Shown: positions 1-8,911 of the stretch, one piece after another
How the letters are laid out: each line of letters opens with the position of its first letter
Numbering within the stretch: position 1 is the first letter of the stretch
Source: Trichococcus shcherbakoviae
GTDB lineage: Bacteria > Bacillota > Bacilli > Lactobacillales > Aerococcaceae
DNA: 64,000 nucleotides
Reading direction: 5' to 3'
NCBI RefSeq assembly: GCF_963666195.1
Contig: NZ_OY762653.1
Span: 2,592,501-2,656,500 of the forward strand
Translations under genes and position numbers: made by a program
Notes under the pieces: model-generated
The model's input: the letters and a program-made list of their open reading frames with translations, nothing else
Told to the model about the DNA's origin: nothing
The model's database searches: none

Positions 1-71
1 CTGACGCAGGAAGTCTCTCAGCATATTGCGCTCTACGATGCTCATACGGTATGATTTCCTAAATTTCTTTC
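1..71 (+). repeat. Dispersed repeat copy B, cut by window start
   Basis: This stretch shares long near-identical blocks with 2935-3069 upstream of coiA: the segment starting CTGACGCAGGAAGTCTCTC, the segment GCGCTCTACGATGCTCAT, and TTTCCTAAATTTCTTTC. It is the right part of an element whose left part lies outside the window. Similarity stops at about base 71, before the terminal block (GAGGCAGAGCGGGC) seen in the other copies, so this copy is also truncated or diverged on the right. It lies just beyond the 3' end of trpS. Confidence 0.8.
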
Positions 72-74
72 AGG

Positions 75-93
75 GCTGAACAACCCGTTCAGC
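75..93 (-). terminator. Possible trpS terminator hairpin
   Basis: A perfect 7-bp inverted repeat (GCTGAAC / GTTCAGC, 5-nt loop) lies 8 bases beyond the trpS stop. On the minus strand it is not followed by a real U-run, so intrinsic termination is uncertain; it may only mark the junction with the neighbouring repeat. Confidence 0.35.
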
Positions 94-100
94 ATTTCTG

Positions 101-1108
<1,008 letters not shown>

Positions 1109-1126
1109 TTAAGTACGTCATTATTT

Positions 1127-1166
1127 ATTATAACGCAAATCGGGTTTGTATTCACGATTTAAATCG
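1127..1166 (-). promoter_or_regulatory. Likely trpS promoter with palindrome
   Basis: On the minus strand a TATAAT -10 (1127-1132) lies 34 bases before the trpS start codon. A good -35 is not evident; where it should be sits a perfect 12-bp palindrome, CGATTTAAATCG (1155-1166), which could be an operator. The rest of the 1094-1482 intergenic region is AT-rich with no ORF or strong hairpin that I can see. Confidence 0.4.
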
Positions 1167-1400
1167 AATGCACAAAGTCGGATGACTGTGGAGGCAATGG
1201 AAGCGTTTTTAAAATTTAGACTGAATTCGGAAAAAAATAATTATCAAACAATATTTATTATAAATTGTAAAATTTCGAATTTGAGATACGTTCGGTTAAA
1301 ATGCTGTTAGATAAGGTTTTCACAAACTTCTTGCTGACTATTGAAAAGTGAAGATGTGTCGTAAATGTGACAGAATTTTGTAGAACCCTAAAAAAAAGGA

Positions 1401-1429
1401 TAGCTATTGTGTGCGTATTGGTTTATAAT
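1401..1429 (+). promoter_or_regulatory. Candidate spx promoter
   Basis: A consensus TATAAT (1424-1429) lies 54 bases before the spx start. The matching -35 position (TAGCTA) is poor, so the promoter may depend on an activator or be weak. No clear PerR, CtsR or Spx-type operator was recognised. Confidence 0.4.
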
Positions 1430-1482
1430 AGTATATGTAAGTGATTCACAAACAAAACTTACAAAAAAAGGAGAGATCAGAG

Positions 1483-1881
1483 ATGGTAACATTATATACT
1501 TCCCCAAGTTGTACCTCATGTCGCAAGGCACGTGCATGGCTAGAAGAAAATAACATCCCTTATACTGAAAGGAATATATTCTCCGAACCTTTGACAGAAA
1601 TTGAAATCAAAAGCATCCTGAAAATGACTGAAGAAGGCACTGAAGAAATTATTTCCACTCGATCCAAAGCGTTCCAAGAACTGAACATCGACTTAGACGA
1701 TTTACCTTTAAATACATTATTCACTCTGATCGAGGATAATCCCGGCCTGTTGCGTCGTCCGATCATTCTGGACGAGAAACGTTTGCAAGTGGGATACAAC
1801 GAAGACGAAATCCGTCGTTTCTTGCCGAGGGAAGTCCGCGCGTTGGAACTACAAAAAGCGCAAAGATTGGCAAACTTCTAG
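1483..1881 (+). CDS. spx: Transcriptional regulator Spx
   Basis: Thiol-stress regulator of the ArsC/Spx family. In Bacillus it binds the RNA polymerase alpha C-terminal domain and redirects transcription under disulfide stress. The protein has 132 residues, the family length. The redox switch CTSC is visible (Cys10 and Cys13 in [11 protein letters not shown]), as is the conserved RRPI segment near residue 98. I chose the ATG at 1483, preceded by AAAGGAG, over an upstream in-frame start that would add 14 unsupported residues. Downstream lie mecA, coiA, pepF and, on the opposite strand, spxH, whose product delivers Spx to ClpXP in Bacillus. A strong terminator follows, so it is probably transcribed alone. 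Confidence 0.96.
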   Translation: MVTLYTSPSCTSCRKARAWLEENNIPYTERNIFSEPLTEIEIKSILKMTEEGTEEIISTRSKAFQELNIDLDDLPLNTLFTLIEDNPGLLRRPIILDEKRLQVGYNEDEIRRFLPREVRALELQKAQRLANF

Positions 1882-1908
1882 TCAACAGCAACTAAACAGG
1901 AATCAACA

Positions 1909-1947
1909 GACAAGTGCACCGGATCAACGGCTGTACTTGTCTTTTTT
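1909..1947 (+). terminator. Rho-independent terminator of spx
   Basis: A 10-bp stem (GACAAGTGCA / TGTACTTGTC, one G-U pair) is followed directly by six T residues. Confidence 0.88.
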
Positions 1948-2032
1948 GACCGCAAAACGTTGGCATTTTGACAGGAAAGAAACGCTCAGATGAGAAAACA
2001 AATGAGAAGTTAAAAGATTTTGTGCTTTTGTC

Positions 2033-2060
2033 TTTACATTTTTGCGATTTGATTTACAAT
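2033..2060 (+). promoter_or_regulatory. mecA promoter
   Basis: TTTACA (2033-2038) and TACAAT (2055-2060) are separated by 16 bp and lie about 42 bases before the mecA start, a good match to a vegetative sigma promoter. Confidence 0.65.
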
Positions 2061-2102
2061 GGGTATAAGAAAAATAGGGAAAGAAAAGTGGGGTGAAGCA
2101 TG

Positions 2103-2762
2103 ATGGAAATGGAAAACATCAACGAAAACACAATTCGCGTTTTGATTGAGAATTCTGATTTAGAGGAAAGAGGCATCACCTTTCTGGATTTATTAGGAAA
2201 TCAAAAGCAAATCGAGAGCTTTTTCTACAGCATCCTGGAGGAAGTCGATGTTGATAATCAATTTCATGAATCAGATGCAATTACTTTCCAAGTGCTGCCT
2301 AATGGGAATGGCTTAGAGTTATTCATCAGTAAAGGGATGAATAATGAAGACGACTTCGACATGGCGAATGGCTCCAATCAATTGGAGCATGTAGTGGATT
2401 ACATCAAAAAACAGACAAAGAGCTTCAACGCACGGGATAAAACGGATGTTGAATCCGAAGAAGATGATATGGCACCGGTGGAAGTCGTATTTAAATTCCA
2501 GAGTTTTGATGATTTCTTGGAGCTGGCGAAACGGATGTTTTTGGAGAGCGGCGTATCTTCGCTTTACTATTATGATAATCAATATTATTTGACGGTTGTC
2601 TATTTCATAGATGAGATGACGGAAACGAATATCGATAACGAAATTCTGAAGGCTTTGGAATTTGCGGAGGAATCTGATATCGCTGTTGAAATATTGGGCG
2701 AATACGGTAAGTTGGTCATCCAGGACAACGCATTGGAATCAGCCAGACACTACTTTAAATAA
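2103..2762 (+). CDS. mecA: Adaptor protein MecA
   Basis: ClpC adaptor. In Bacillus and streptococci MecA binds unfolded or regulatory proteins (ComK, ComX/ComW) and hands them to ClpCP. The start MEMENINENTIRV matches the conserved family N-terminus (MEIERINEHT in Bacillus). The N-terminal substrate-binding part is followed by an acidic linker near residues 110-125 (VESEEDD) and a C-terminal ClpC-binding alpha/beta domain (VVFKFQSFDDFLELA onward). At 219 residues it is normal in length. An ATG three bases upstream (2100) is equally in frame; I preferred 2103 on homology. It lies between spx and coiA, the usual Firmicutes order. Confidence 0.95.
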   Translation: MEMENINENTIRVLIENSDLEERGITFLDLLGNQKQIESFFYSILEEVDVDNQFHESDAITFQVLPNGNGLELFISKGMNNEDDFDMANGSNQLEHVVDYIKKQTKSFNARDKTDVESEEDDMAPVEVVFKFQSFDDFLELAKRMFLESGVSSLYYYDNQYYLTVVYFIDEMTETNIDNEILKALEFAEESDIAVEILGEYGKLVIQDNALESARHYFK

Positions 2763-2766
2763 TCTG

Positions 2767-2795
2767 ATCCGACCCCGAAAAGGGTCGGATTTTTT
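2767..2795 (+). terminator. Rho-independent terminator of mecA
   Basis: A perfect 9-bp stem (ATCCGACCC / GGGTCGGAT) with a 6-nt loop is followed by T6, starting 4 bases after the mecA stop. Confidence 0.93.
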
Positions 2796-2846
2796 GTATT
2801 TCAAGAAGATGATTATTTTAAGTGAAATATGCTGCATTCCCAACCG

Positions 2847-3097
2847 ATGGCTAGCGTTCCAAGCCTGCCTCTCGGAAAGAGATTAAGGAACCCCTTGTCT
2901 CTTCGAGCCAAGGATACTGTTCGACTAACCTGCTGACGCAGGAAGTCTCTCAGCAATTGCGCTCTGCGATGCTCATTTGCATGGGACTCTTAGGGATTCA
3001 TCCCTTAGAGTCCCAGTATAAGGTGACCGTAGGGAACGTTGCGAGGCCAGATTTCCTAAATTTCTTTCGAGGCAGAGCGGGCTTGGAACGCTTTTCT
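2847..3097 (+). repeat. Dispersed palindromic repeat, long copy A
   Basis: This 251-bp element begins GATGGCTAGCGTTCCAAGCC and ends CGGGCTTGGAACGCTTTTCT. The two ends are imperfect inverted repeats of each other. Compared with the 128-bp copy at 33807-33934 (opposite orientation) it carries the same ends and centre (GCGCTCTGCGATGCTCATT) plus extra blocks. One extra block forms a near-perfect hairpin (GGGACTCT-T-AGGGA / TCCCT-T-AGAGTCCC, 2983-3014); another (GCTGA...TCAGC, 2932-2954) is shared with the copy at the window start. It fills most of the mecA-coiA gap, and an open frame running through it could be mistaken for a longer coiA. Confidence 0.85.
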
Positions 3098-3145
3098 AAT
3101 TCTTTTGCGGATATTATGGGAAACGGAGAGAAAGGGCGGTTGCTT

Positions 3146-4312
3146 ATGCTGATCGCTAGAAATGCAAGTGGAGAATTGATTCAGGCTTACCAGGCTTCAA
3201 AACAAAAAGGCAAGAATCTCGAAGAGTATTATTGTCCGGCCTGCAAAGGGAAGTTGGTGCTGAAAAATGGAAACATCATGGTTGCGCATTTTGCCCACCA
3301 TCAACATTCGGATTGTGCCGTTTTTTCGGAAGGCGAAACGCTTTCCCACCTAAAAGGGAAGCAGTTGCTTTTTGAAAAATTCAAGAGTGAAGGTTTTGAA
3401 GTCACACTGGAGTGTTGGCTGCCGGAATTGCAGCAGCGCCCGGATCTACTGCTAGTTCTTGGGGATGGAAAGAAAATTGCTGTGGAGTACCAATGCAGTC
3501 CGATCTCGCCTGCCGATTTGTTGGCGCGGACGAAGGGATACCAACGATTCGGCTACGAAGTATGGTGGATTTGTGGGATGAACTATCAACCGGGCAGCAC
3601 CAAAATGACGCAGTCCATCTATCAATTCTTGAAGCATTCCGTCGCACTTGGAAGTTGGATCGGTATTCTGGATACCCAAACGGAAGAAATGGCCATCTAT
3701 CACCACCTCAAGTTGGGAAGTGATGATCGTTTTCATTTTGTGAAGACTGCGATTCCTTTGGATGGACTCAAACTTGCTTGCTTAGAGAATCTCTACAGGG
3801 AGGGGCATTTGCCAGGTGCTGCCGATTTGATGCCTAAAGCTTGCGAAAAAAATGTCCCACGAAAGCATATGCAGGCGAAGGATATCAATCTGTTGCGGTA
3901 CCGCACCGACCCGGAGCACCGGAAATTTCTGTTGGCGGTCTATCTCGATCGGAAGGACCTTTATCATTTGCCGGCATTCCTGTTCGAATTACCTTGCCGA
4001 ACATTAGGCATCCGCACACCGGCATATATTTGGCGGTACTATCTTCTCCGGGATTTCAGCGATCCGGAAACGACAACGCCTCTCACCAAAAAACAGCTGC
4101 TTGATTGGCTGTCAAAATGCATACGCATGAACATGATCCGGACAAGGACGTCGAAGGAAGCTGATGAGGCGAATTTATGGGAACCGTTGCTCCAATTCAT
4201 GATGCGTCTGGTCGAGGATGGGCATGCCGCAGCCATCGGCAGGGAGGAATGGATCCTGCTTTCCGCGCCGTTGGAAGGGAAAACGGATATTCAGCATTCT
4301 TGCTTGGGGTAG
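3146..4312 (+). CDS. coiA: Competence protein CoiA-like nuclease
   Basis: CoiA is needed after DNA uptake for recombination during natural transformation. The 388-residue protein starts MLIARNASGELIQAY. It shows a CPAC pair that may belong to a small zinc-binding motif (about residue 31), the conserved HFAHH segment, and a restriction-like nuclease core (RPDLLLV...IAVEYQCSPIS, about residues 96-118) with PD-(D/E)xK character. I chose the ATG at 3146, preceded by GAGAAAGGG, because the frame upstream runs into the dispersed repeat ending near 3097. ATG 3116 is an alternative. Its place between mecA and pepF is conserved in Firmicutes. Whether the host is transformable cannot be judged from this window. 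Confidence 0.88.
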   Translation: MLIARNASGELIQAYQASKQKGKNLEEYYCPACKGKLVLKNGNIMVAHFAHHQHSDCAVFSEGETLSHLKGKQLLFEKFKSEGFEVTLECWLPELQQRPDLLLVLGDGKKIAVEYQCSPISPADLLARTKGYQRFGYEVWWICGMNYQPGSTKMTQSIYQFLKHSVALGSWIGILDTQTEEMAIYHHLKLGSDDRFHFVKTAIPLDGLKLACLENLYREGHLPGAADLMPKACEKNVPRKHMQAKDINLLRYRTDPEHRKFLLAVYLDRKDLYHLPAFLFELPCRTLGIRTPAYIWRYYLLRDFSDPETTTPLTKKQLLDWLSKCIRMNMIRTRTSKEADEANLWEPLLQFMMRLVEDGHAAAIGREEWILLSAPLEGKTDIQHSCLG

Positions 4313-4394
4313 AACCTGTATATTCTTGCCAGTATCCTTTCGGTCCCAAGGTATGATAAAATTATACTATTGAGAAATTAGAGGGGGAAACCGC

Positions 4395-6212
4395 ATGACA
4401 AACACACAAAAACGACTGAAGAGAGCGGAGGTCCCGGAGACTTCCACATGGGATTTGACAACGATCTTTGCGACAGATGAAGCTTTCGAGAAAGCGTTGG
4501 ACGAATTAGCGGGTGCAGTGCCGTTCGTGAAGGCCTTGCAAGGATCCATCGGCTCAAGCAGTCACTCCTTGCTGAAAGGGATTGAAGAAGTCCTCAAGAT
4601 CAACCAGAAATTGGAACGGGTCTATGTTTACTCCCATCTGAAGAATGATCAGGATACTGCGGACAGCCTGTATCAGAATCTGCACGACAAAGCTTTGTCG
4701 ATCTTGACGAGCGTCAGTGAAGCGACTTCTTGGTTCGAACCGGAAATACTGGAGATTCCGGAGGACGAGCTGGAGAAATACTTGGCAGAGAACGAAAAGT
4801 TGCAGCCGTATGCGCATCTTTTGGATAGCCTAACCTCTGCTCGTGAGCATGTCCTGTCCGCCAGAGAAGAAGAGTTGTTGGCGGGGGCTGGGGAAATCTT
4901 TGCTGCGCCAAGCAAAACCTTCTCGGTTCTCAATAACGCAGACATCACCTTCCCGACAGTCAAGAACGAGGAAGGCCAAGATGTCCAACTGACTCACGGT
5001 TTGTATGGGCAGCTGATGGAAAGTCCGGATCGGGAAGTGCGCGAAGGGGCCTTCAAAGCGCTCTACCAAACGTATGAGGGTCTGAAAAATACGTTTGCGA
5101 CCACCTTATCCACGAACGTGAAGGCGCACAATTACAAAGCCAAAGTGCATAAATATGAATCTGCCCGTGCAGCGGCGCTGGCGAACAATCACATTCCGGA
5201 AGCGGTTTATGATACGTTGCTCCAGGTGGTCAATGAGCATCTGCCTTTGTTGCATCGCTATGTGGACTTGCGCAAGCAATTGTTGGGTGTCGAGGAGTTG
5301 CATATGTACGATATGTATACCCCGTTGACAGGGGAGGCACCGATCAAATACAGCATCGAGGCGGCGACTGAAGAAACCTTGCGCGGCCTTCAGCCGCTGG
5401 GAGAGGATTATCAGGCTATCCTCCAGGAGGCATTCGGCAACCGTTGGATCGACTGGCTTGAGAATGAGGGCAAACGCAGCGGAGCTTATTCTTCCGGCGC
5501 CTATGACACGAATCCGTATATCCTGATGAATTGGCAAGATTCATTGAATCAACTGTATACCTTGGTCCATGAACTGGGTCACAGTGTGCACAGCTATCTG
5601 ACGAGAAAGAATCAGCCCTATGTGTACGGCGATTATTCGATTTTCCTGGCCGAAATCGCTTCGACAACAAACGAAAATATTTTGACTGATTATTTGCTGA
5701 AGACCCAGACCGATCCCAAGGTCCGCATCTATATCTTGAATCATTACCTTGACGGCTTCAAGGGAACGATCTTCCGTCAAACCCAATTTGCTGAATTTGA
5801 GCACTACATCCATCAGCAAGCCTTGGCAGGTGTTCCTTTGACACAAGATTTCATGACTTCTTATTATGCAGAACTGAACGCCAAATATTATGGTCCAAGT
5901 GTCGAAAAGGACCCTGAGATTGGAATCGAATGGACCCGCATCCCGCATTTCTACTATAATTACTACGTTTACCAATACGCAACCGGCTTTTCGGCTGCGA
6001 CGGCATTGGCAAAACGGATCGTTGAGGGAGAGGAAGGCGCGTTGGAGCAGTACCTTGCCTATCTGAAAGCAGGAAACAGTGACTATCCGATTGAAGTGAT
6101 GAAAAAAGCAGGCGTGGATATGACTCAGTCCGCTTACATTGAGGATGCCATGAAAGTGTTCGAGGAACGTCTGAACGAACTGGAACAATTGATTGCGGCG
6201 CAACAAGCTTAA
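4395..6212 (+). CDS. pepF: Oligoendopeptidase F
   Basis: Cytosolic M3-family zinc metallopeptidase that hydrolyses peptides of roughly 7-17 residues. The 605-residue length is typical. The zinc motif HELGH (residues 392-396, in TLVHELGHSVHSYL) is intact, with a downstream conserved glutamate segment (FLAEIASTTNE). The start has GAGGGGG about 8 bases upstream. It lies 82 bp after coiA; a TATACT at 4364-4369 could be a -10 but I see no good -35. The convergent spxH gene shares its terminator. Confidence 0.96.
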   Translation: MTNTQKRLKRAEVPETSTWDLTTIFATDEAFEKALDELAGAVPFVKALQGSIGSSSHSLLKGIEEVLKINQKLERVYVYSHLKNDQDTADSLYQNLHDKALSILTSVSEATSWFEPEILEIPEDELEKYLAENEKLQPYAHLLDSLTSAREHVLSAREEELLAGAGEIFAAPSKTFSVLNNADITFPTVKNEEGQDVQLTHGLYGQLMESPDREVREGAFKALYQTYEGLKNTFATTLSTNVKAHNYKAKVHKYESARAAALANNHIPEAVYDTLLQVVNEHLPLLHRYVDLRKQLLGVEELHMYDMYTPLTGEAPIKYSIEAATEETLRGLQPLGEDYQAILQEAFGNRWIDWLENEGKRSGAYSSGAYDTNPYILMNWQDSLNQLYTLVHELGHSVHSYLTRKNQPYVYGDYSIFLAEIASTTNENILTDYLLKTQTDPKVRIYILNHYLDGFKGTIFRQTQFAEFEHYIHQQALAGVPLTQDFMTSYYAELNAKYYGPSVEKDPEIGIEWTRIPHFYYNYYVYQYATGFSAATALAKRIVEGEEGALEQYLAYLKAGNSDYPIEVMKKAGVDMTQSAYIEDAMKVFEERLNELEQLIAAQQA

Positions 6213-6257
6213 TCAAAAAGAATCCATGTCATAAAAGCGTCTCGTCAGTAAAATAAA

Positions 6258-6296
6258 CAAAAAACTTCGCGGCCAATTGGGGCCGCGAAGTTTTTT
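6258..6296. terminator. Bidirectional terminator, pepF / spxH
   Basis: An 11-bp perfect GC-rich stem (ACTTCGCGGCC / GGCCGCGAAGT) is flanked by A6 on the left and T6 on the right, so it should work for both convergent genes. Confidence 0.93.
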
Positions 6297-6300
6297 AGCA

Positions 6301-6999
6301 TCAGTGTGTGATGCGTAGGTAGTTTTTTCCGATTGTCGTGATATTTGTTTTTTTCATGTTGGCACTCTTCTGTTCGCATGCAACCGAGCAATCTTTGATC
6401 ACTTCATGAAGTACCTCGGCAGTGATGTTGTCCTCCAACAAGAGGCCGTATTGATAATTCAGATTATCAAAGATGACAAGAGACGGATTCGTTTTGATGT
6501 TCATCTCTTGCGCGATGTGCTGGTCCGCTTCGTAGCTGCTTTTTACGAAAGGTGATTCCTTATCCTCGAAGAACATATCGACGTCCAGTTTGGCTTTGAC
6601 GGCGACTTCAGCCAACAGTTCATTTGAATAGATGGTCTTGCCATCCGCAAGTGATTTCTGCAGATGGAGCAAAAAGTTGCGGCCGCGTTTTTTACCTTGC
6701 ATCAAGGCAGCCTTGTATGCCAATGAGGCATCATAGATTGAACTATATATTTGATTACGTAAGGTAAGATCCTTTTCCGGTAAATTTAATCGCTTCATAT
6801 ACTGAGTGACGGTATTGAAATTATGGAACGTTATGAAACGGAAGTGGACTTTAGGTCCATCCAACGAACTCATGAATTTCAGGACTTCTTGTTCCGTACG
6901 GTAGCATTTGTAGCCGATCGGGTTCACAAATAGATAAAGCTCAAAAATTTGTTGAGGAGAAGAGATAGAATCAGTTGTATTCTGTTTTGACCTATACAT
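6301..6999 (-). CDS. spxH: ClpXP adaptor protein SpxH (YjbH family)
   Basis: DsbA/thioredoxin-fold adaptor. In Bacillus and Staphylococcus it binds Spx and promotes its degradation by ClpXP, keeping Spx low without stress. The 232-residue protein opens its fold with YLFVNPIGYKCYRTEQ, where Bacillus YjbH has a CxxC pair; here only one cysteine remains, so zinc or redox sensing through CxxC is unlikely. A conserved TNPSLVIF segment (cis-Pro region) follows near residue 177. The start is supported by GGGAGGGA on the minus strand. It lies opposite the spx-mecA-coiA-pepF genes, as part of the conserved yjb block; the yjbI globin gene that follows in Bacillus is absent. Confidence 0.87.
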   Translation of the reverse strand: MYRSKQNTTDSISSPQQIFELYLFVNPIGYKCYRTEQEVLKFMSSLDGPKVHFRFITFHNFNTVTQYMKRLNLPEKDLTLRNQIYSSIYDASLAYKAALMQGKKRGRNFLLHLQKSLADGKTIYSNELLAEVAVKAKLDVDMFFEDKESPFVKSSYEADQHIAQEMNIKTNPSLVIFDNLNYQYGLLLEDNITAEVLHEVIKDCSVACEQKSANMKKTNITTIGKNYLRITH

Positions 7000-7046
7000 T
7001 TTATCCCTCCCTCTTTCCTATTTTGCTTACTTTTAGTTTACCAAAA

Positions 7047-7077
7047 AAAAGCCTAAACAAGTAGCAATAAGGCTTTT
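7047..7077. other. Hairpin in the spxH upstream region
   Basis: AAAAGCCT / AGGCTTTT form an 8-bp stem around a 15-nt loop about 50 bases upstream of the spxH start. No gene ends here on the plus strand, so it may be a 5' leader structure of spxH or a relic terminator. Apart from this and the CYTH terminator, the 7000-7358 gap holds nothing I recognise. Confidence 0.4.
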
Positions 7078-7287
7078 CTAAGAACAGTCTTTTCAAAACA
7101 GGCTATTCTCCCGTGCAACCTTCATTTTTCTTGTTCAGTATCACTTGTTTTATTGTCAAGGTGTATTTTACGAGACAATTTACATTATTGCAACTAAATC
7201 GACTGATTTTTTTATCTTGTATGGCCTAGAATCCGATTTAAATAGAAGGATTTCACGTTTTTGTCTGTTTTCGCGCAACGAAATAAG

Positions 7288-7330
7288 CAAAAAGACCCAT
7301 TCTCCGCTTGGACTTCCGGAGGGTAGGTCT
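7288..7330 (-). terminator. Terminator of the CYTH gene
   Basis: On the minus strand an interrupted stem (AGACC....CTCCG / CGGAG....GGTCT) is followed by TTTTTGC; it lies about 28 bases past the CYTH stop. Confidence 0.7.
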
Positions 7331-7358
7331 ATCTGTATGAACCGTTGTCGGTTACCGA

Positions 7359-7952
7359 TTATTGGTGCGTAGTCGAATTGGGATAGGCCAGCATGCGTTC
7401 GATTTTTTGTTTCGCTTTTCGGACTTTGATATCGTGAAGTTTCAGGAAAATTTGGAACGCGAGAGCCCCTTCTTCCAAAGACTCGGACTCGAATTCCAAT
7501 TCGTAATCCATTTGATCTTGGTAGAAGCTTTTATCCAAGAAGTAGGTACCTTTGTCCCCGGGGAAATCATAACGGATGGTAGAGAGCTGGCCGATGATCC
7601 TAAGGTCTTCTGTCGCAATGCCCAACTCCTTCAGTTTATCGGCCACATTTCCCGATGCTTTGATCCGGTGGGAATCGACCAATGCTTTTGCTTCATCAAG
7701 GGTCAGATCATCGTTCGTTTCCAATTTTTCATTCTCCTGAATAGGTGTTTTCAGTGTGATTTCACCTTTATGTTCATACATACGGATGCGCAGTCCGCTG
7801 TTCAGGCCCTTGAGTTTAAAGTCAGGTGTATCGAAATAGACGTTTGTTTGTTTGATGGGTTCTGTTGCTTCAAGGTTGAAGGCAGTAAGCAACGCTTCGT
7901 ATTCTTCTTTATTCAATAGGTTTTTGAATTCTTTTTCAATATTTTGGCTCAT
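7359..7952 (-). CDS. CYTH domain protein (YjbK-like)
   Basis: Triphosphate tunnel metalloenzyme fold. The CYTH signature ExExK is visible at the N-terminus (EKEFK, residues 6-10), followed by alternating charged strands (TNVYFDTPDF, GLRIRMYEHKGEITLKTP) that line the tunnel in this family. The protein has 197 residues, matching Bacillus YjbK. I chose the ATG at 7952 (MSQNIEKEFK) with AAGGAAG upstream on the minus strand; upstream in-frame codons would add about 30 unlikely residues. It lies divergently next to relQ, as in the Bacillus yjbK-yjbM pair. The substrate is unknown; inorganic or nucleoside triphosphates are the family possibilities. Confidence 0.88.
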   Translation of the reverse strand: MSQNIEKEFKNLLNKEEYEALLTAFNLEATEPIKQTNVYFDTPDFKLKGLNSGLRIRMYEHKGEITLKTPIQENEKLETNDDLTLDEAKALVDSHRIKASGNVADKLKELGIATEDLRIIGQLSTIRYDFPGDKGTYFLDKSFYQDQMDYELEFESESLEEGALAFQIFLKLHDIKVRKAKQKIERMLAYPNSTTHQ

Positions 7953-8246
7953 CGTCATTACTTCCTTTCGGTTATGAGGTTCGTTTTGGTCGGAATCGCT
8001 GATCAAAAATTCGAGCCTTCGTTGCGGGCCGTTCATCAGCATATATACTGGCAGGCGATGCGAAAACTTATTCTTATTGTATCATAAGTTTTGCGCAGTT
8101 GATTATTTGGAGATGCTGGCGCGGATAACGCAGCCTAATAATATGAAGAGAAAATGAATTCGGTCCTTTTCGACAAGAATTGTATAGAATCATAAATAAT
8201 TGTGATAAAATAAAGTAGCATATACTATATGATAGGGTGTCGTTCT

Positions 8247-8888
8247 ATGGAAAATAAGGAAGTTGAAAACTGGGATTCATTTTTAGCACCGTACGAACAA
8301 GCGGTAGAGGAATTAAAAGTTAAGCTGAAGGGAATCCGTAAGCAGTATCGCGATGAGAATGTGCATGCACCCATTGAATTCATCACTGGGCGGGTCAAAA
8401 AGAAGGAAAGCATATTGGAAAAGGCGGAAGTCCGGGATATTGACCTGACCAGACTGGAACAGGATGTGCAGGATATTGCCGGCTTGCGGATCATGTGCCA
8501 ATTTGTAGAGGATATACATGAGGTTGTGCGCCTTCTGCGCGCAAGAAATGACTTTGAAATCATTATAGAACGGGATTATGTTACACATAAAAAAGAGAGC
8601 GGTTATCGCTCTTACCATATGGTGATTGAATATCCGGTCCAGCGTATTTACGAAGAAAAGAAAATATTGGTCGAAATTCAGATCAGGACTCTGGCCATGA
8701 ATTTTTGGGCAACGATCGAACATTCATTGAACTACAAATATCGGGGCGAATATCCGGAAGAACTGCATGACCGTCTGATACGTGCGGCAGAAGCCGCTTT
8801 CCGTCTCGACGAAGAGATGTCGGAAATTCGCGAAGAAATAAAGGATGCTCAACGCTATTTCTCTGACAAAAGAGATGATAGCCGATGA
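8247..8888 (+). CDS. relQ: Small alarmone synthetase RelQ (GTP pyrophosphokinase)
   Basis: Single-domain (p)ppGpp synthetase that transfers pyrophosphate from ATP to GTP or GDP. The 213-residue protein lacks hydrolase, TGS and ACT domains, as expected for YjbM/RelQ. Synthetase motifs are visible: ITGRVKKKESILEK, DIAGLRIMC, SGYRSYHM and EIQIRTLAMNFWATIEHSLNYKY. The ATG at 8247, with AGGGTG eight bases upstream, gives the family N-terminus MENKEVENWDSFL; an earlier ATG at 8229 only adds six residues. It lies 23 bp upstream of nadK, almost certainly in one operon with it, the same pairing as in other Firmicutes. Confidence 0.95.
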   Translation: MENKEVENWDSFLAPYEQAVEELKVKLKGIRKQYRDENVHAPIEFITGRVKKKESILEKAEVRDIDLTRLEQDVQDIAGLRIMCQFVEDIHEVVRLLRARNDFEIIIERDYVTHKKESGYRSYHMVIEYPVQRIYEEKKILVEIQIRTLAMNFWATIEHSLNYKYRGEYPEELHDRLIRAAEAAFRLDEEMSEIREEIKDAQRYFSDKRDDSR

Positions 8889-8911
8889 GATCGGTCGAGA
8901 GGAGATCAGAT

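Noticed and set aside
5541-6206. Long minus-strand frame (221 codons) inside pepF
   Set aside because: It is antisense to the conserved catalytic part of pepF, rich in His, Phe and Cys as expected of a shadow frame, with no ribosome-binding site.
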